From Escallonia rubra (taxonomy: Eukaryota; Streptophyta; Magnoliopsida; Escalloniales; Escalloniaceae), in the NCBI GenBank assembly GCA_033065855.1, contig JAVXUO010001077.1:1-64000 (forward strand): 64,000 bases of DNA, in the 5' to 3' direction. Below, piece after piece: positions 22,113-33,769 of this stretch (positions are counted from its first letter, which is position 1; each line of letters begins with the position of its first letter). The position numbers and the translations under genes are program-made. Below the pieces are notes generated by a model. It made no database searches and was not told where the DNA came from. It worked only from the letters and a program-made list of their open reading frames with translations.

Positions 22113-24389
22113 ATGGCTGGATTATTGAAGAAAATGAGGCGTGCATCGTCATCACGAAAAACATCATCATCATCGCAAACACCACCACCAGCACAAGCGC
22201 CAGCGCCACGGCCATCACAAACACCAATCCAAGCACCAACACAACCATTCGCTCCTGGACGAATGAGTACAGGCTGTATGATAGATACCCAAGCCAATTG
22301 GGAGTTCAATCAAAACATTCCAGATTTTGAATACACGCCTGATGAAGACCCCCCGCATTATAGTCAAGGACGCAGCTCGGTTGGCGAAGCTACTACTCAG
22401 TGGCATAATCTCAACCCTATGCCTGGTCATGATGAAGAAGGGCCGAGCAATGCCTCCGATAACGTGCCAGAAGTCCAAAAGGGGAAAAAGAAGAAAGTCG
22501 AGTGTTGGAATCATTTCGATGTAGTTACGGTGGACGGCATCCGAAAAGCTCGATGTAAGTACTGCTCTAAATTATTTTCGTCTGGTAGTGGTAATGGACA
22601 TCTTAACAGGCATTACCCTCAGTGTGCACCTCGACAAGGCCACGTCGAACCTACCCACACGTAGTTATCTTTTGACGGTAAGTTATTTGTTTATAATCAG
22701 CGAGAGCAAAGAGACGGTCTCGTTGAATTTGTTATTCATGATGAACAAGCCTTTTCTTTTGCCGATAATTCTAAGTACTCTAGATATATGAACACATACG
22801 TTCAACCTTTGTACAAAAAGGTTACTAGAAACACAATTAGATCCGATGCACTCCGACAGTACAATGCTGCCAAAGCACGCCTTATCGATTATTTCGATAA
22901 ATTTGACGGTAAAGTTAGTCTTACTTCTGATATTTGGCAATCTCCATTTACTTTTGTTAGTTATTCTTGTGTGACCGCTCATTGGATTGATGCAGATTGG
23001 GTTATGCACAAGAGAATCATCGCTTTCGAGCACTTTCCTTATCCGCACGATGGAATGAACATTGATATTCTTATATTAAAAGCATGTACCACATTTAAAA
23101 TAAAGGATAAGATTATGAGTGTTAGTTTTGATAATGCTTCTAATAATAAAGCTGCTGTTGCAGCTTTAAAGGACACGCTTCAACCTGTACTTCATGGTGA
23201 ATTATTTCATGTTCGCTGTGTTTGTCACATTATTAATTTAATTGTTCAAGATGGTTTAGCTGCTGCAGGAGATATTCTGCTCAAAATGAGGGGTATGACA
23301 GCGTATGTTAATGGCTCGAGTTTGAGAATACAACAATTTAAAACGTTGTGTGTTCAATATAATATGCCTCGCAGGAGAGCAGTTACAGATGTGGTCCACA
23401 GGTGGAACTCTACATACCACATGTTTTTACACATTCTGGCATACCGAGAAGTCTATACGCATTTTCTACTAACCCAGTTCCCAGCCGGCTTGCCAACTCA
23501 AGAGGAATGGCAGATGGCCACATACCTAGCTGATTTTTTACAGGTATTCTACATGTCTACGAATTTATTGTCTGGTACGTACTATCCCACCTCTCCTCTT
23601 GCTGTAATAGAAATTCTCAAGATGGCTACAATGTTAACAAAATGGAGATATATAGGACTCTTTCAACAAATAGTAAAAGAGATGGATAAAAAATTTAATA
23701 AATATTGGAAGAAATTGCCTGTTATTTTTGTTGTGGCTACTTGTTTAGATCCTAGGTTAAAGTTGCATGGCGTGAACGCCTCGATACAAGAGATATCGAA
23801 ATTAATGGGCTACACAGCAAATGAGACAACCGCACTCACAGCAAAAGTGAGCAAGAGGTTTGAGGACTTGTTCAACCTCTATCGTAATTCTGCTGACGTG
23901 CGCGGGCGAGCTACATCATCATCCACTGCTGAGAGGTATTATGCGCCATACCTTCAGGGCTTTGAACATCTAGTAGCAAGACAACTACCAGGTGAAGGTA
24001 CTTCTAATTCGGCAGGTTCGTATAATTTTTCCTCTTTTAATGAGATTGGTGTATATTCAAATACTGATCATTATTCTGATTTATCAAGGCAAGAACAGGT
24101 TAATTTTAATTTGTTAAATTTTTGGAAACAAAATCAAAACATGTATAAAACTTTATCCCAAATTGCACGGGATGTACTGCCAGTGCAAGCCTCCACGGTT
24201 GCTTCAGAGTCGGCATTTTCAGCCAGCGGGAGGGTTTTGGATGACAGGAGGAGTCGTCTTAACCCCGAGTCGCTCGAGCTATGTGTATGTTGGAAGGATT
24301 ATCTTGATGCGAATTACCGCGAGCAAGATAAACCGATTGATGATAGGAAGAGCAGTGACTCGGATATTGAGGTACTTCCGGATGATTAG
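22113..24389 (+). pseudogene. hAT transposase (Ac-like, BED zinc finger), one nonsense codon
   Basis: Single reading frame of 759 codons starting at ATG 22113 and ending with TAG at 24387-24389. One TAG at 22662-22664 (codon 184) splits it; the frame is unchanged on both sides. Residues 1-55 are Ser/Pro/Gln-rich, and 123-130 is a basic KGKKKKVE, a likely nuclear signal. Residues 131-171 are a BED zinc finger (CKYC, then HLNRH). Downstream come the RNase H-like core, with LTSDIWQS and VSFDNASNN likely holding the first two catalytic Asp, a DUF4413-type segment (VATCLDPRLKLHG), and the C-terminal hAT dimerisation domain (ARDVLPVQASTVASESAFSA, then GRVLDDRRSRL). Length and order fit a full Ac/Tip100-type transposase. 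The stop would abolish it unless read through; otherwise a protein could start at a later ATG such as 22788 without the BED finger. Confidence 0.93.
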
Positions 24390-24654
24390 GTAATTTCTTT
24401 TTATTTTCCTTCTCTTAAGTTTTAAGAATAAATTTTTTCACAAAATAGACTTTTTTTCCATATATATAAAATAAATTTTTACAAGCAAGATATATATTTT
24501 TCGTATATATAAAAAAATAGGTAACTTCGCATGTTTGTTTACAAGCAGCTGGTCCCAAGCCCGGATAAAAGGAGGAGGGCCTATGAACACATTTATTAAA
24601 TGTAAAAGTAGCCTACAACAGTTTGCTCTATATAACGATCCTTGTCGCTAAATG

Positions 24655-24752
24655 TTATTAGTGTCATTTTGCATGCATTCTTTTAACAATTGTTTTAGTA
24701 TTACAATCGTTTTGCATACGTTCTTTTAAGAATTGTTTTAGCGTTACAAAAT
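24655..24752. repeat. Direct repeat of about 57 bp in the hAT 3' region
   Basis: TTTTGCATGCATTCTTTTAA and TTTTGCATACGTTCTTTTAA, both followed by an AATTGTTTTAG-TTACAA block. Confidence 0.65.
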
Positions 24753-25139
24753 AAAAGTTACTAGACATATTTAAAAGGAAATACTCATGTAGTAACCAAT
24801 TCTTTTTTCCCAATTCAAGATAAATTCATGAGCAAGTGGTATCTCTAATAAAACAACATTATGAGTAAAGAGGGATAATTATAGCCAATTAAAGAAAGAA
24901 ATTACACAAAAAAAAAATTTGGGCCCGGGCCCGGCCTAAGCCCGGCCCTAAATATTGGGCCTAGGGCCAGGGCTTGGACTGGGCCTAGCATTTCTCCCCA
25001 GTCGACCCGGCCCGGATTGGCAGCCCCTTGGCCCGGCCCCGCTTCAAGCCCGATGGGCCCGGGCCGGGCGGCCCAAGCCCGGCCCGTTTGACATCTCTAA
25101 TTGGTGGCACATAACAATAAATATATATAGACTAATGCT

Positions 25140-26305
25140 GACTTTGACAAGAGTATGAGGAGTAGGCGGTTGAGGGGGGCAGCGATGCAGGTGCGGTTGT
25201 CGAGGCAGTTGAGGCGATAGCAACCGAGGCTGATGAGACAGTAGATAGGGATGAGCCGGGGGCGGCCAACACGTCATGGGCCGGGGTGAGCGGAAGGGTG
25301 AGTCCATTGTCGGGTGCTAATGAAAGAGTGGAGGATGTGTACGGTGGACTGGTCGACGAGTCACTGATGTTTGATGTTAGCGGCTACTGGTGGACAGGCA
25401 CAGAGACTGAGGCCGCGGTAGGTGAGAGGGATGACCTGGCAGAGCTGGAGCCTGTGGTTACAGCCCCGACGCGTGAGGTGGAGACACCGGTTCAGCCTAT
25501 TGCGAAGCGTCAGCAGGACACATCGTCAGGGTCAGCTGTCGAGGCTGGTGCGACACTGTTAGCGATGCACTCGATGACTGTTGGTGCACAGGCGGCAGGA
25601 AGATTACCGAAGAGGCCTGTGGTTGGGGGGAGTGCGGCAGCAGTCGGAGAGGTCAGTAGAGGATCCTCTAGTGGGCAGGCCGATGTGGCATCGTGGGAGA
25701 GTCTTCAGTTGCCAGTCGAGACGATGCGATAACTGGAGCTGGTGAAGGCAGTGTTCCCGCAGACATTTGAGGGAGTCAGTGTTAGGAACCCAGTACTGCA
25801 GAGGTGGGTGTATGCAGGGTTCGTGGAGTGGTTGCTGCCTTTTGCTAGTGTCCCCGCGATGGGCTGGACGACAGAGTTCATTGAGCGGTCACTGACAGAG
25901 TTTGCACCGTTTATATCTCTGAGCTTGCAGTTGGATTGGTTGGTCGACTTCTTGAGGTCGAGGAGTGAGGGTGGGGCTGTGGGGGAGAGGATGGCCTTGG
26001 TGCAGATGGAGGAGATGTTGCTTGAAAGGCGGCGTACAGGGTTGGAGATGGAGTGGTCAGAGATTACCGGGAGCTGGCCGTCATTGACAAGGAGGTAGCA
26101 GATATAAAGAGGCAGCTGACCGATCTACAGAGACAACTGGGGGACTTACAGAGGCAGCGGGCTGATGTGGAGGTTTGAGAGGCTGAACGACTGAGGCGGC
26201 AAGCCGAGTTTGAGGCTGGATGGTCTGCGCTGCAGGTTCAGCGTCAGACATTGCAGGCTTTTAGCTCGCATCCGGTTGCAGCACTGTTGTCTAACTTTCT
26301 TTAGG
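25140..26305 (+). pseudogene. PMD gene, 3' part, antisense in Tat element
   Basis: Resumes the plus-strand gene on the right of the hAT insertion; an acceptor may lie at about 25150. Two open pieces, 25286-25732 and 25742-26098, are separated by a stop codon (GATAACTGG, 25731). The second begins LELVKAVFPQTFEGVSVRNP and continues LQRWVYAGFVEWLLPFASVP. A third stretch (about 26085-26305) is heptad-like, DIKRLTDLQRQLGDLQRQRA with small differences, suggesting a coiled-coil C-terminus, ending near VAALLSNFL. It runs tail-to-tail with integrase, about 450 bp apart. The assignment to the same gene as 19271-21330 is inference from position, strand, codon bias and the missing C-terminus there. Confidence 0.55.
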
Positions 26306-26756
26306 GTGCATGATAGGTTTATGTATTAACAACGCCTGATAGCGGCGGTAAACTCCAGATGTATATTTGTATATGTTGATGTTATGAGTATGGCTGCGTG
26401 TTGTCTTGTTGGCTCTTATTGCTGATGCATGGTGTGCTTGTTGTCTGTTGCGATTGTTGAATGTCTTGTATCTGATGGTTGCCTGCCTGTGTTCCCCCCT
26501 TTCGCCGAGGGCAAATAACTTGGTGACCAGAAATTAACAATAAGTGTATGCTAAGCACAAACGTATGTAGCGGAATGACTGTGTATTGATAGTACTTGGA
26601 TCAAAATGTCAGTACATAAAAAAGAACTTGTAATAAGGAACAAAAGTTACAAGTCAAAAACATGTGTGCATATACAAAAAAATGTTGTGTAAATGTTCTA
26701 AACTGTGAGCAGGAGGGCGGGGGGGGGGGGGAACAAGTTGCAGCTGGTCATACATA
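26306..26756. other. Convergent intergenic region in the Tat element
   Basis: Lies between the 3' ends of the plus-strand PMD gene and minus-strand integrase. It has a G-run at about 26716-26730 and no coding sequence. It would hold the 3' ends of both transcripts. Confidence 0.5.
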
Positions 26757-27886
26757 ATACTTCTTCAGGTAGTGACCGTTGACAGGGGTTGTGATCTGTC
26801 CATCATTTGGATTGAGCAGGAGGTAGGAGCCATTGCTTCTGGCTGTATGCACTTCAAATGGTCCTTCCCAGTTGGGTGTGAACTTAGGAGCTGACAGGTT
26901 GGCACGTACATGCTTAGCAGCTTGGAGGACAAGGTCACCTTCTACGAAGGAGCGAGGCTTGACCGTCTTCCCGTAGGCTTTGACAGTGTTGTTCGTGATA
27001 TTTCTTCATGTGGCGCATGGCGTTGGCTTTCTTTTCATCAAGGCCCTCAAAGGCCACCATTTGGGTTTCTTCCTCCCCGAGACCACTGCTGAGGGATAGT
27101 CGAGCCGAGGTGACTGCAATCTCAGCTGGTACCACACACTCTTCCCCGTAGACAAGGGAAAAAGGTGTGGCCTTCGTGGCTATGTGCCTGGAAGTTCTGT
27201 AAGCCCAAAGGGCAAGGCTTAGCTTTTCGAACCAGGAGCCGCTTGTGTCATGAACCATTCGTGACAATACACACAATAGAGTTTTGTTGGAGGCTTCATC
27301 TTGACCATTGCCTTGCGGATAGTAAGGGGTTGATGTGGTGTGATTGATGTCGTTCGCTTCCATGAGACTCCAAACATCTCGATTGATGAATGGCGTGCCG
27401 TTGTCAGAGATGATGCACCGGGGGATGCCGAAGCGACATATGATGTGATCACGCAAGAAGTTGGCAATGGCGCCCCCCATGGCTCTTCGCAGAGGTATGG
27501 CTTCGACCCATTTTGTGAAACGCTCTGTCGCGACCATGATCCATATGTGACCTTTCGATGGTGGGTGTATGGGACCGATGAGGTTGAGAGCCCAAGAGTG
27601 AAATGGCCAGGGGGCCACGATCATACGAAGGTCGGACGTCGGCGTGTGCATTCTGTCAGTGTCTCTGGCAAGGTTGGCAATGTCGAACATGAGAGATGGA
27701 ATCAGATTCCATAGTCGGCCAATAGTAACCCAACCTTAGTAGTTCTGCGTACAGCTTTTGCAATCCTTGATGCTCCCCACAGGCACCATTGTGCACTTCA
27801 TTAATCACTCCCACGGCCTGGGCACCTTGTAAGCATCGCAGGGTGCGCCCCGAAAACCCTTTGCAAAATAAATCGCCTTCTGTCAC
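26757..27886 (-). pseudogene. Tat element integrase
   Basis: Minus-strand integrase from the HHCC finger (27886-27660; VHNGACGEH and CQPCQRH) through the core (27690-26935) to the C-terminal domain ending NGHYLKKYYV and a stop at about 26755. The core contains SDNGTPF (second catalytic Asp) and GQDEASNK (catalytic Glu). The first catalytic position reads WALNLIGPI where the family has Asp (WGMDLIGPI), so it is probably inactive. A frameshift separates finger and core near 27670, and another lies near 26935 before VEGDLVLQAAKHVRANLSAP. Confidence 0.88.
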
Positions 27887-28037
27887 AAAATATCTAACCG
27901 ATTTGCGTTTGATGGATCGTGTCGAGCTACGGTCAGGTGGTAGGATCCCATGAGATAGATATTGGAGGAAAGGCTGACGCCAGTCACCCTCAACGTTGAT
28001 GATTAGAGCTTACACACTATCTGGAGCATATAGGCAT

Positions 28038-28457
28038 TCAGAACAATCCCGCTGTACATCTGAAGCGTCTTTGGCCATGGATGGCCACTGGCTCCTTGAC
28101 CGCGAACTCTCCGTCAGCCTGCTTCATGATCAAGTTTGAGTCCCCCTTTATGCATAATGATTTAGCCCCCATACTGGTAGCCAGCATGAGGCCAATGACA
28201 AGGGCCTCATACTTAGCTTCATTGTTGGATACCGGGAATGTAAGTTTGAAGGACATGGATGTGGTAACACCCTGTGGATTGTGAAAGACTATACTGGCAC
28301 CCCCTTGCCAGAAGGGGGCTCTATTAGGACCTTTTCTAGTGGCTGAGCCATCGAACTCAAGCGTCCATAATTCATCTTTGTCGGAGATCAGGGACGTCTC
28401 CTCCCCAGGTAATTGATCTGAGGTCGGTTCATACTGTTGGCATGGAAAGAAGGCCAA
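28038..28457 (-). pseudogene. Archaeal-type RNase H of the Tat element
   Basis: WTLEFDGSATRKGPNRAPFW with the first acidic residue, NNEAKYEALVIGL with the Glu and CIKGDSNLIMKQ with the next Asp form a second RNase H separate from the retroviral one upstream. An added archaeal-type RNase H is a known hallmark of the plant Tat lineage. The open stretch is about 140 codons; downstream linkage to integrase is broken. Confidence 0.82.
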
Positions 28458-29145
28458 GAGTTCTGCAAGTGCTTAGCTCCGTAGAGCTGTTCTTGATGGA
28501 TAAGCTGAGCTCGGCCAATAGCAACAACCAACGGGTATGTTGGCCAGACAAGGCAGGGCGTGTGAGCATGTATTGTAGTGGATCAGCCTTGGTGACAAGT
28601 GTGATTTGGTGCGATAAGAAGTAATGTCTGAATTTCTGCGAGGCGTAGACCAAGGCTAAGCAGTGCTTTTCGAGCTCAGAATAATTGGCTTCGGGTCCCC
28701 TGATTGAGCGACTGAGATAATAAACTGGGCGTTCCACTCCATCCACCTCTTGGGCAAGTAATGCCCTTATGGATCTGGGCGTGGAGGCTAAATAAAGCAA
28801 GAGTGGAATACCTCGTTGTGGCACGACCATGGTCTGCGGTGACATGAGGACCATCTTGATCTGTTCGAATGCTTGCTGTCGGGGTGCACCCCAACTCCAC
28901 GGTGTGCTCTTGCGCATCAAATGCTGGAAGGGTGTGATAAGTTTGGCCAAGGCAGGGATGAATCGGCGGAGATAAAAAACCTTACCGAGGAAGCTCTTCA
29001 ACTGTTTGGTGCTTTTGGGAGAGGGCATCTCTTGGATGGAGGCGACCTTAGAAGGGTCAACGTCGATGCCCTGTCGACTGACTAAGAAGCCGAGGAATTT
29101 GCCGGAGGAGACTCCAAAGGCACATTTCAGTGGGTTCATCCGCAT
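28440..29145 (-). pseudogene. Tat element RT thumb/connection and RNase H
   Basis: One open stretch. KCAFGVSSGKFLGFLVSRQG and KSFLGKVFYLRRFIPALAKL are the end of RT. Then comes the Ty3-type RNase H (PLLLYLASTPRSIRALLAQE, RPVYYLSRSIRGPE, LEKHCLALVYASQKFRHYF). The RNase H first Asp position (YLA for the family's YLS or YID) is not acidic in this lineage, a feature often seen in Tat elements where the second RNase H takes over. Confidence 0.85.
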
Positions 29146-29880
29146 GTTGTACTGGCGACAACAATTAAAGACTGCTCGGAGGTCACCGAGGTGCTCGCTT
29201 TCCTTCTTAGACTTGATGATGAGATCGTCACAAGTCTTCCACCGTACGGCGTATCATGTCGTGGAAGATGGCTGTCATGGCCCTCTGATAGGTAGCACCC
29301 GCATTCTTGAGACCGAAGGGCATGACTTTCCAACAAAAGTTACCCATTGGAATCCGAAAGGCTGTCTTGGAAAAGTCATCTAGATTCATTCGAATTTGGT
29401 TGTAGCTGGCGAAACCATCCATGAAAGACAAGGTCTCGTGCCCGGCGGCAGCCTCCGTAAGCATGTCGATATTGGGTAGTGGAAACTCATCTTTAGGGCA
29501 TGCTTTGTTCAAGTCGCGAAAGTCAATACAAACGAAACTTGGTCGCTCTTCTTTTGGACAGGGACAACATTAGCCAGCCATATGGGGTGAGTAATTGGCT
29601 CAATAAAGCCAGCTTGCAGAAGTTGCTATATCTCTTGTTTAATCTTCAATTTGAGCTCGGGGCGGAAAGACCGTGGGTGCTAGCGGACAGGGTTGGATCC
29701 GGTAGCAATGTTGAGATAGTGCGTCACCAAGGCAGGGTCCAATCCAGGCATCTCGTTGTAACTCCATGCCAATACATCGCGATATTCATGAAGGAGGGTA
29801 ACCAATTCCTCTCTTCGGCCTGGGGTGAGTTTTGTGCCAATGTGTGTCAGTCGAGGTTCCTCGCCCGGGGTAACCATGTT
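29146..29880 (-). pseudogene. Tat element reverse transcriptase, catalytic part
   Basis: MPGLDPALVTHYLNI and GFIEPITHPIWLANVVPVQK lead into the RT core: FRDLNKACPKDEFPLPNID, LSFMDGFASYNQI (first catalytic Asp) and MPFGLKNAGATYQR. The YVDD catalytic pair falls exactly at a frameshift near 29240: the reading goes TVEDL and stop, with DDLIIKSKK in the next frame. Another break lies near 29520-29690 between the N-terminal segment and the core. Confidence 0.88.
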
Positions 29881-30099
29881 GATTTCTTCAAGATCTTTGG
29901 CCTACGGTCGAGGGTTGTCTTCGTAGTAGGGCGGGGCAGTGCCCGGGGTAAGCTCGAGGTTTGACGGGCAATGCTCGGCCGCGCAGCACCATTCTGTCTC
30001 CGTGGGCAAGTAGGGGTCGAGGGGGTCAGATGACGGACTACCTGGAGCCCCCGTACACCGTCATAACTGGTAGATCATTTTTTTGTCTTTGACGATGCG

Positions 30100-31308
30100 T
30101 TAGAAGGTGGGTTCAGACTTGTGTTTCTTGGACTTGGGGAATGAAGGCGGGGAATTGGTCGTGACAGTGGGCATCGGCGCTGAAGTTGATCCTTTGTTCT
30201 TGTTACTTTTCTTGGACTTGGACTTGGGATGCTTTTTTCCACACAGCTCATCCCAATTTGGCAATTTGGTGGAATGTATGTGAGTAGCAGTCTCACTATC
30301 CTCGGCAAGCTCAGTGGAGAAGGAGGCCTCGGCGAAGTAAGATTCGGCACATTCGAAGGGGGCCTTGGTTGCAGGGATTGTCGTTACTACCTCATGTCCC
30401 GCAGGACCGGCCACCAGTTTTAGACACTGGTGGTACATTGAGGGAACGACCTTGTTCACATGAATCCAAGGTCGGCCAAGCAGGAGGTGGAAGGAAGACT
30501 CGTTGTCTATCGCGTGAAAAGTAGTGTCGCGACGGATAATTCCGACCATAAGGTCGACAGTGATATGGCCGAGGGTCGAATGGGGGCCCTACCCAAAGCC
30601 AGTAATCTTGATGGGGTCGTGGATGATCTTTCTTGGGGGAATGCCGACCCGTTGCAAGGTGATGAGAGGCATGATGTTGATTGAGGCACCGTAGTCTACT
30701 AAGGCGCGGCGGAAGCCCGTGCCATTAACGGTGCATTCGAGGTACAACGGTCGGTTGTGGTGTTCGATTGGTGGTGAGTCCTCGTCCGAGAAAATGAATG
30801 CGGTAGAAGGGATATGTCTGAGTTCAGCTTGGGAGGCGAAACATTCAGGACCGATGCCTGTGGTGACCTTGATCAGACAATTTGAGAGATAAGTCCGAGC
30901 TGCGGGTGAAACCCCCATTTCATCAAAAAAGCCTTTAATCTTCGTCATTTGTCCAGTTGAGGACACTGGCTGAGGAGCTAGAAGTACATAAGGTGTGACC
31001 ATATGAAAGACCTCCGTAGGAGCTTCGGGGACGATAGACTCGATGCGGTCAATAGCGGCCATGAGCACCTGATGCTCCCGATTGTTGTTACCGTGGTATG
31101 GGTAAGGGTTTTTACGCACATCGTTGTTCTTTCGTAGCTGGAGGTCGCCTGACGCGACCTTTCTTGCAAAGATAGCTCGCAGCGCATTGTAGTCTTTGAG
31201 ATGATGGCCAAGGGCTTGATGGAAATGACAGTAGTTGGGTCTGGTCTTTTCTTCATCCGTGATGTGGATCCGCATGGGTGGCAGTTGGAAGTTGTTGTCA
31301 TTGGCCAC
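30100..31308 (-). pseudogene. Tat element protease region
   Basis: Two open stretches (31308-30589 and 30549-30100) around one stop. The first has a CHFHQALGHHLKDYNALR segment typical of Tat gag-pol just before protease, then ALVDYGASINIMPL, the retroviral aspartic protease site (the family usually has D-G-G or D-T-G, here D-Y-G). The second reads FHLLLGRPWIH, the end of the protease fold, and then a Lys/Ser-rich linker. Confidence 0.8.
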
Positions 31309-31340
31309 ACATTCCCAAGAGTTCTTTCACCGTATTCAAA

Positions 31341-32914
31341 TCATATATATGAATAGGCGGGGGCAGTCTTCCGTTGTCTTCGCTTGTCGGAGCGTCGGTC
31401 CCTATCCTGGAACTGACGCTTGAAGCCACTGTAATTGTTGTTGCTGTTGTTGCTGTCGTTGTTGCGCTGAGTGTTGGATGTGTCTGTCGAGGCCAGCGGT
31501 GCATTCTGCGGGCGAGGCTTCCACGGTTTGACAGGGCCGACTGTCTCGTAAGTACGTCGGGCTATTTCCTTGAGGTGTCCCCATGACCTCAACTGCAGGT
31601 TCTCGATGTGCACCCGGTAGATGTCATTCATGTTTTTTATGCATATGGGAACCAATGTCTCATCCTTACTGAAATCTGTACACTCGAAGCATTTAAGGTG
31701 AAAACGGTGCACATATTTGGTTAAGTCTTCACCGGGATTCTGGCGTATGCCAGCGATGTCCACTATGGTGACGCGTTCAACTTCGTAGTGGAATTTGTCC
31801 AAGAATAGTTGGACCATTTCACTCCAAGAATGGATAGTCCCCGCAGGGATCTGATGATACCAAGTGTATGCCAAGCATGTGAGGGACTTGTGAAACTCCC
31901 TCACCTTTAAACTACCGCCCGGGCCATATTGCTCCAATGAGCCGGCGAATCTTGTTAAATGCTTACGGGCGTTTCCCTCACGTCCGTTAAAGAGCACAAA
32001 AGTGGGCTGCATGTATTTGAATTGGTATGGTATGATGGCTATCTCATTGGCATACGGCGCATGGCCTGTCAGTCGGACTGATGAGTCGGGTGCAGAATGT
32101 TGTGACAGTCCGTGGAGGAGTACGTCGAATTCGGTTTTGGAGACATAATGGGGGGATGGTTCTTCCTGGCCAACTAATGGATGATGGCTGGCTAGGGCTC
32201 CGCGAGCCCCTGAGCCCCTTGACGGGGCAACTTGATGAGCAGGAGCAACAGAAGGATGATAAATGACGGGTGCTGATAATGGCAAGTGTATGAGGGCATG
32301 GGTGGGTAGGCGAAACATATCCACCACTTGCCCGGTTGTTTGATTTTACTCCGTTGGGTAGGGGTCAGGCTCCATCTCAATGGATTCGTGAGTTTCGGAA
32401 GAGCTTTTGGCTGGTACATGTTGAGGTGGAACAACAGGGAGAACTTGTTGCAACATCGGTCCAAGGTCCAGTTGTGGTCTGTACGATGGAATCACGGGAT
32501 GCGGTGTGTTAGCTATAGGCAGGGACGATGTCGCGAGTCCTCCGCCAGGGGTCTGGACGTCCGAGGCAGCGGTGGTCGTGACACTGGGGCCTGGGTGGCG
32601 TCAGGGAACGGCCCAAGTCCTGCAGGCTGGATCAGTGGAACGATTTGCTGTGAGGGCATCGCCTGTATGGATTTTTGCATTTCCATTATGGCGGTCATAA
32701 GAACGGTCTGTGAGTCTTGTAGGTTGGCTATAGTGGGAGTGAAGTGCTAGATGGCCACATTGACTGCAACTTGCACGTCAGGTGCGGTAGTTAGTGGCTG
32801 GTCTTGGAGACGGATGGCACTAGTCCCCTCTTGTTCACCCGACTGGTCCTCCTCTTGCACGGTATGGATAAGACCCTGGCTGGTAGCCCTCGTAACTCTT
32901 CGTTGTATAGGCAT
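31341..32914 (-). pseudogene. Tat element gag
   Basis: Likely start ATG at 32914 (MPIQRRVTRATSQGL). The N-terminal part is broken by stops near 32750, 32510 and 32450. The main open part (32327-31341) holds the Retrotrans_gag core, for example LTRFAGSLEQYGPGG, REFHKSLTCLAYTWYHQIPA, WSEMVQLFLDKFHYEVERVT and NPGEDLTKYVHRFHLKCFEC, and a basic Asn-rich C-terminus. A frame change separates it from protease. Confidence 0.82.
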
Positions 32915-32958
32915 GGTGCCTAAGTGCAGAAGGTAGGCAGACTGCAATACGATGCTCA

Positions 32959-32981
32959 CCTCCCCAGCGGAGTCGTCAAAA
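32959..32981 (-). promoter_or_regulatory. Possible primer-binding site of the Tat element
   Basis: In the minus sense TTTTGACGACTCCGCTGGGG, very close to the TGGCGACTC-GCTGGGGA type PBS of plant Tat/Ogre elements (tRNA-Arg class, from memory). It lies about 100 bp inside the point where LTR homology ends (33079), which is odd; see findings. Confidence 0.5.
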
Positions 32982-33769
32982 TGATGCCTCCGTAAATATG
33001 TGGAGGTGCCACAAAGGCTGCAGTCCGAGTCAGCTTCCAAGTATGCAAAGTGAGAGACAGCAAGGACGGAGTAAGGGCTGAGAGCAAGGCTCCCCAGAAA
33101 AGCCGCGAGGGCTGGCAGCGCTGCGCAGGCAGGGAGACGACGAACAGGACCGGCAGTCGACAGTCCAAGTCAGGGGTGCAGCGTCAGGGGTCCGATGTAA
33201 GAAGTCCAAATGTGTTTCTCTCGCTAGAATTTCAGAGAGAATAGGTTTTTAGAGAGAGAAAGTGAAAATGTCAAATGAGAGAGAGAACCCTTAATGAGCT
33301 CCAAAGTCCACTATTTATAGGCAAAAATGTGCATGTGTCATTAGCCGACATGTGTCGTCCCCAAGGAATGACACGTCACCAGGGGGGTCCCAAAGTACCG
33401 ATTCTCCGTTGGACTGCCGGTCCTCGAATTCGTGTTGCCCTGCCCTTGCAGCATCTCTCTGCCTGTCTGAGAAGACTGACCACACCACAGTAACATGATC
33501 AGAGTAAGCCCGTTGCCCTAGCCACCGGTCCAAGCCCTTACTGAATCCCATGAGGCGCGTCAGGAGACCCGTAGAGAACCTGACAGCGATGAGGGTTGCC
33601 CCTGTAGCCAACTGCTAAGCAGACTAGGTGCGATGCCCTCCAAACACCTACTCCCATCCCAGAGTGACCCGAAGGTCATTGTCCTGGTGGTGTCGACGAT
33701 CAACGGTAACATGAGCGGATATGATCGCAGCTCAGTGCTCAGAGTCACGCAAGTCAAACCAGGCGGCAA

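Larger units (their letters stand above)
21372..25099 (+). mobile_element. hAT transposon with almost intact transposase
   Basis: A 3728-bp element. Ends TAGAGTTGTCAAGGGC and inverted TAGAGATGTCAAACGGGC are hAT-type TIRs. They are followed by subterminal arrays of GGCCCGG / CCCGGCCC at both sides (21395-21625 and 24920-25085). The 8-bp TSD is ATTGATGG (21364-21371) and ATTGGTGG (25100-25107), one mismatch. It encodes one long transposase (22113-24389) broken only by a single in-frame stop. It is inserted in the likely intron of the antisense PMD gene of the Tat element, so it is younger than that element. Confidence 0.92.
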
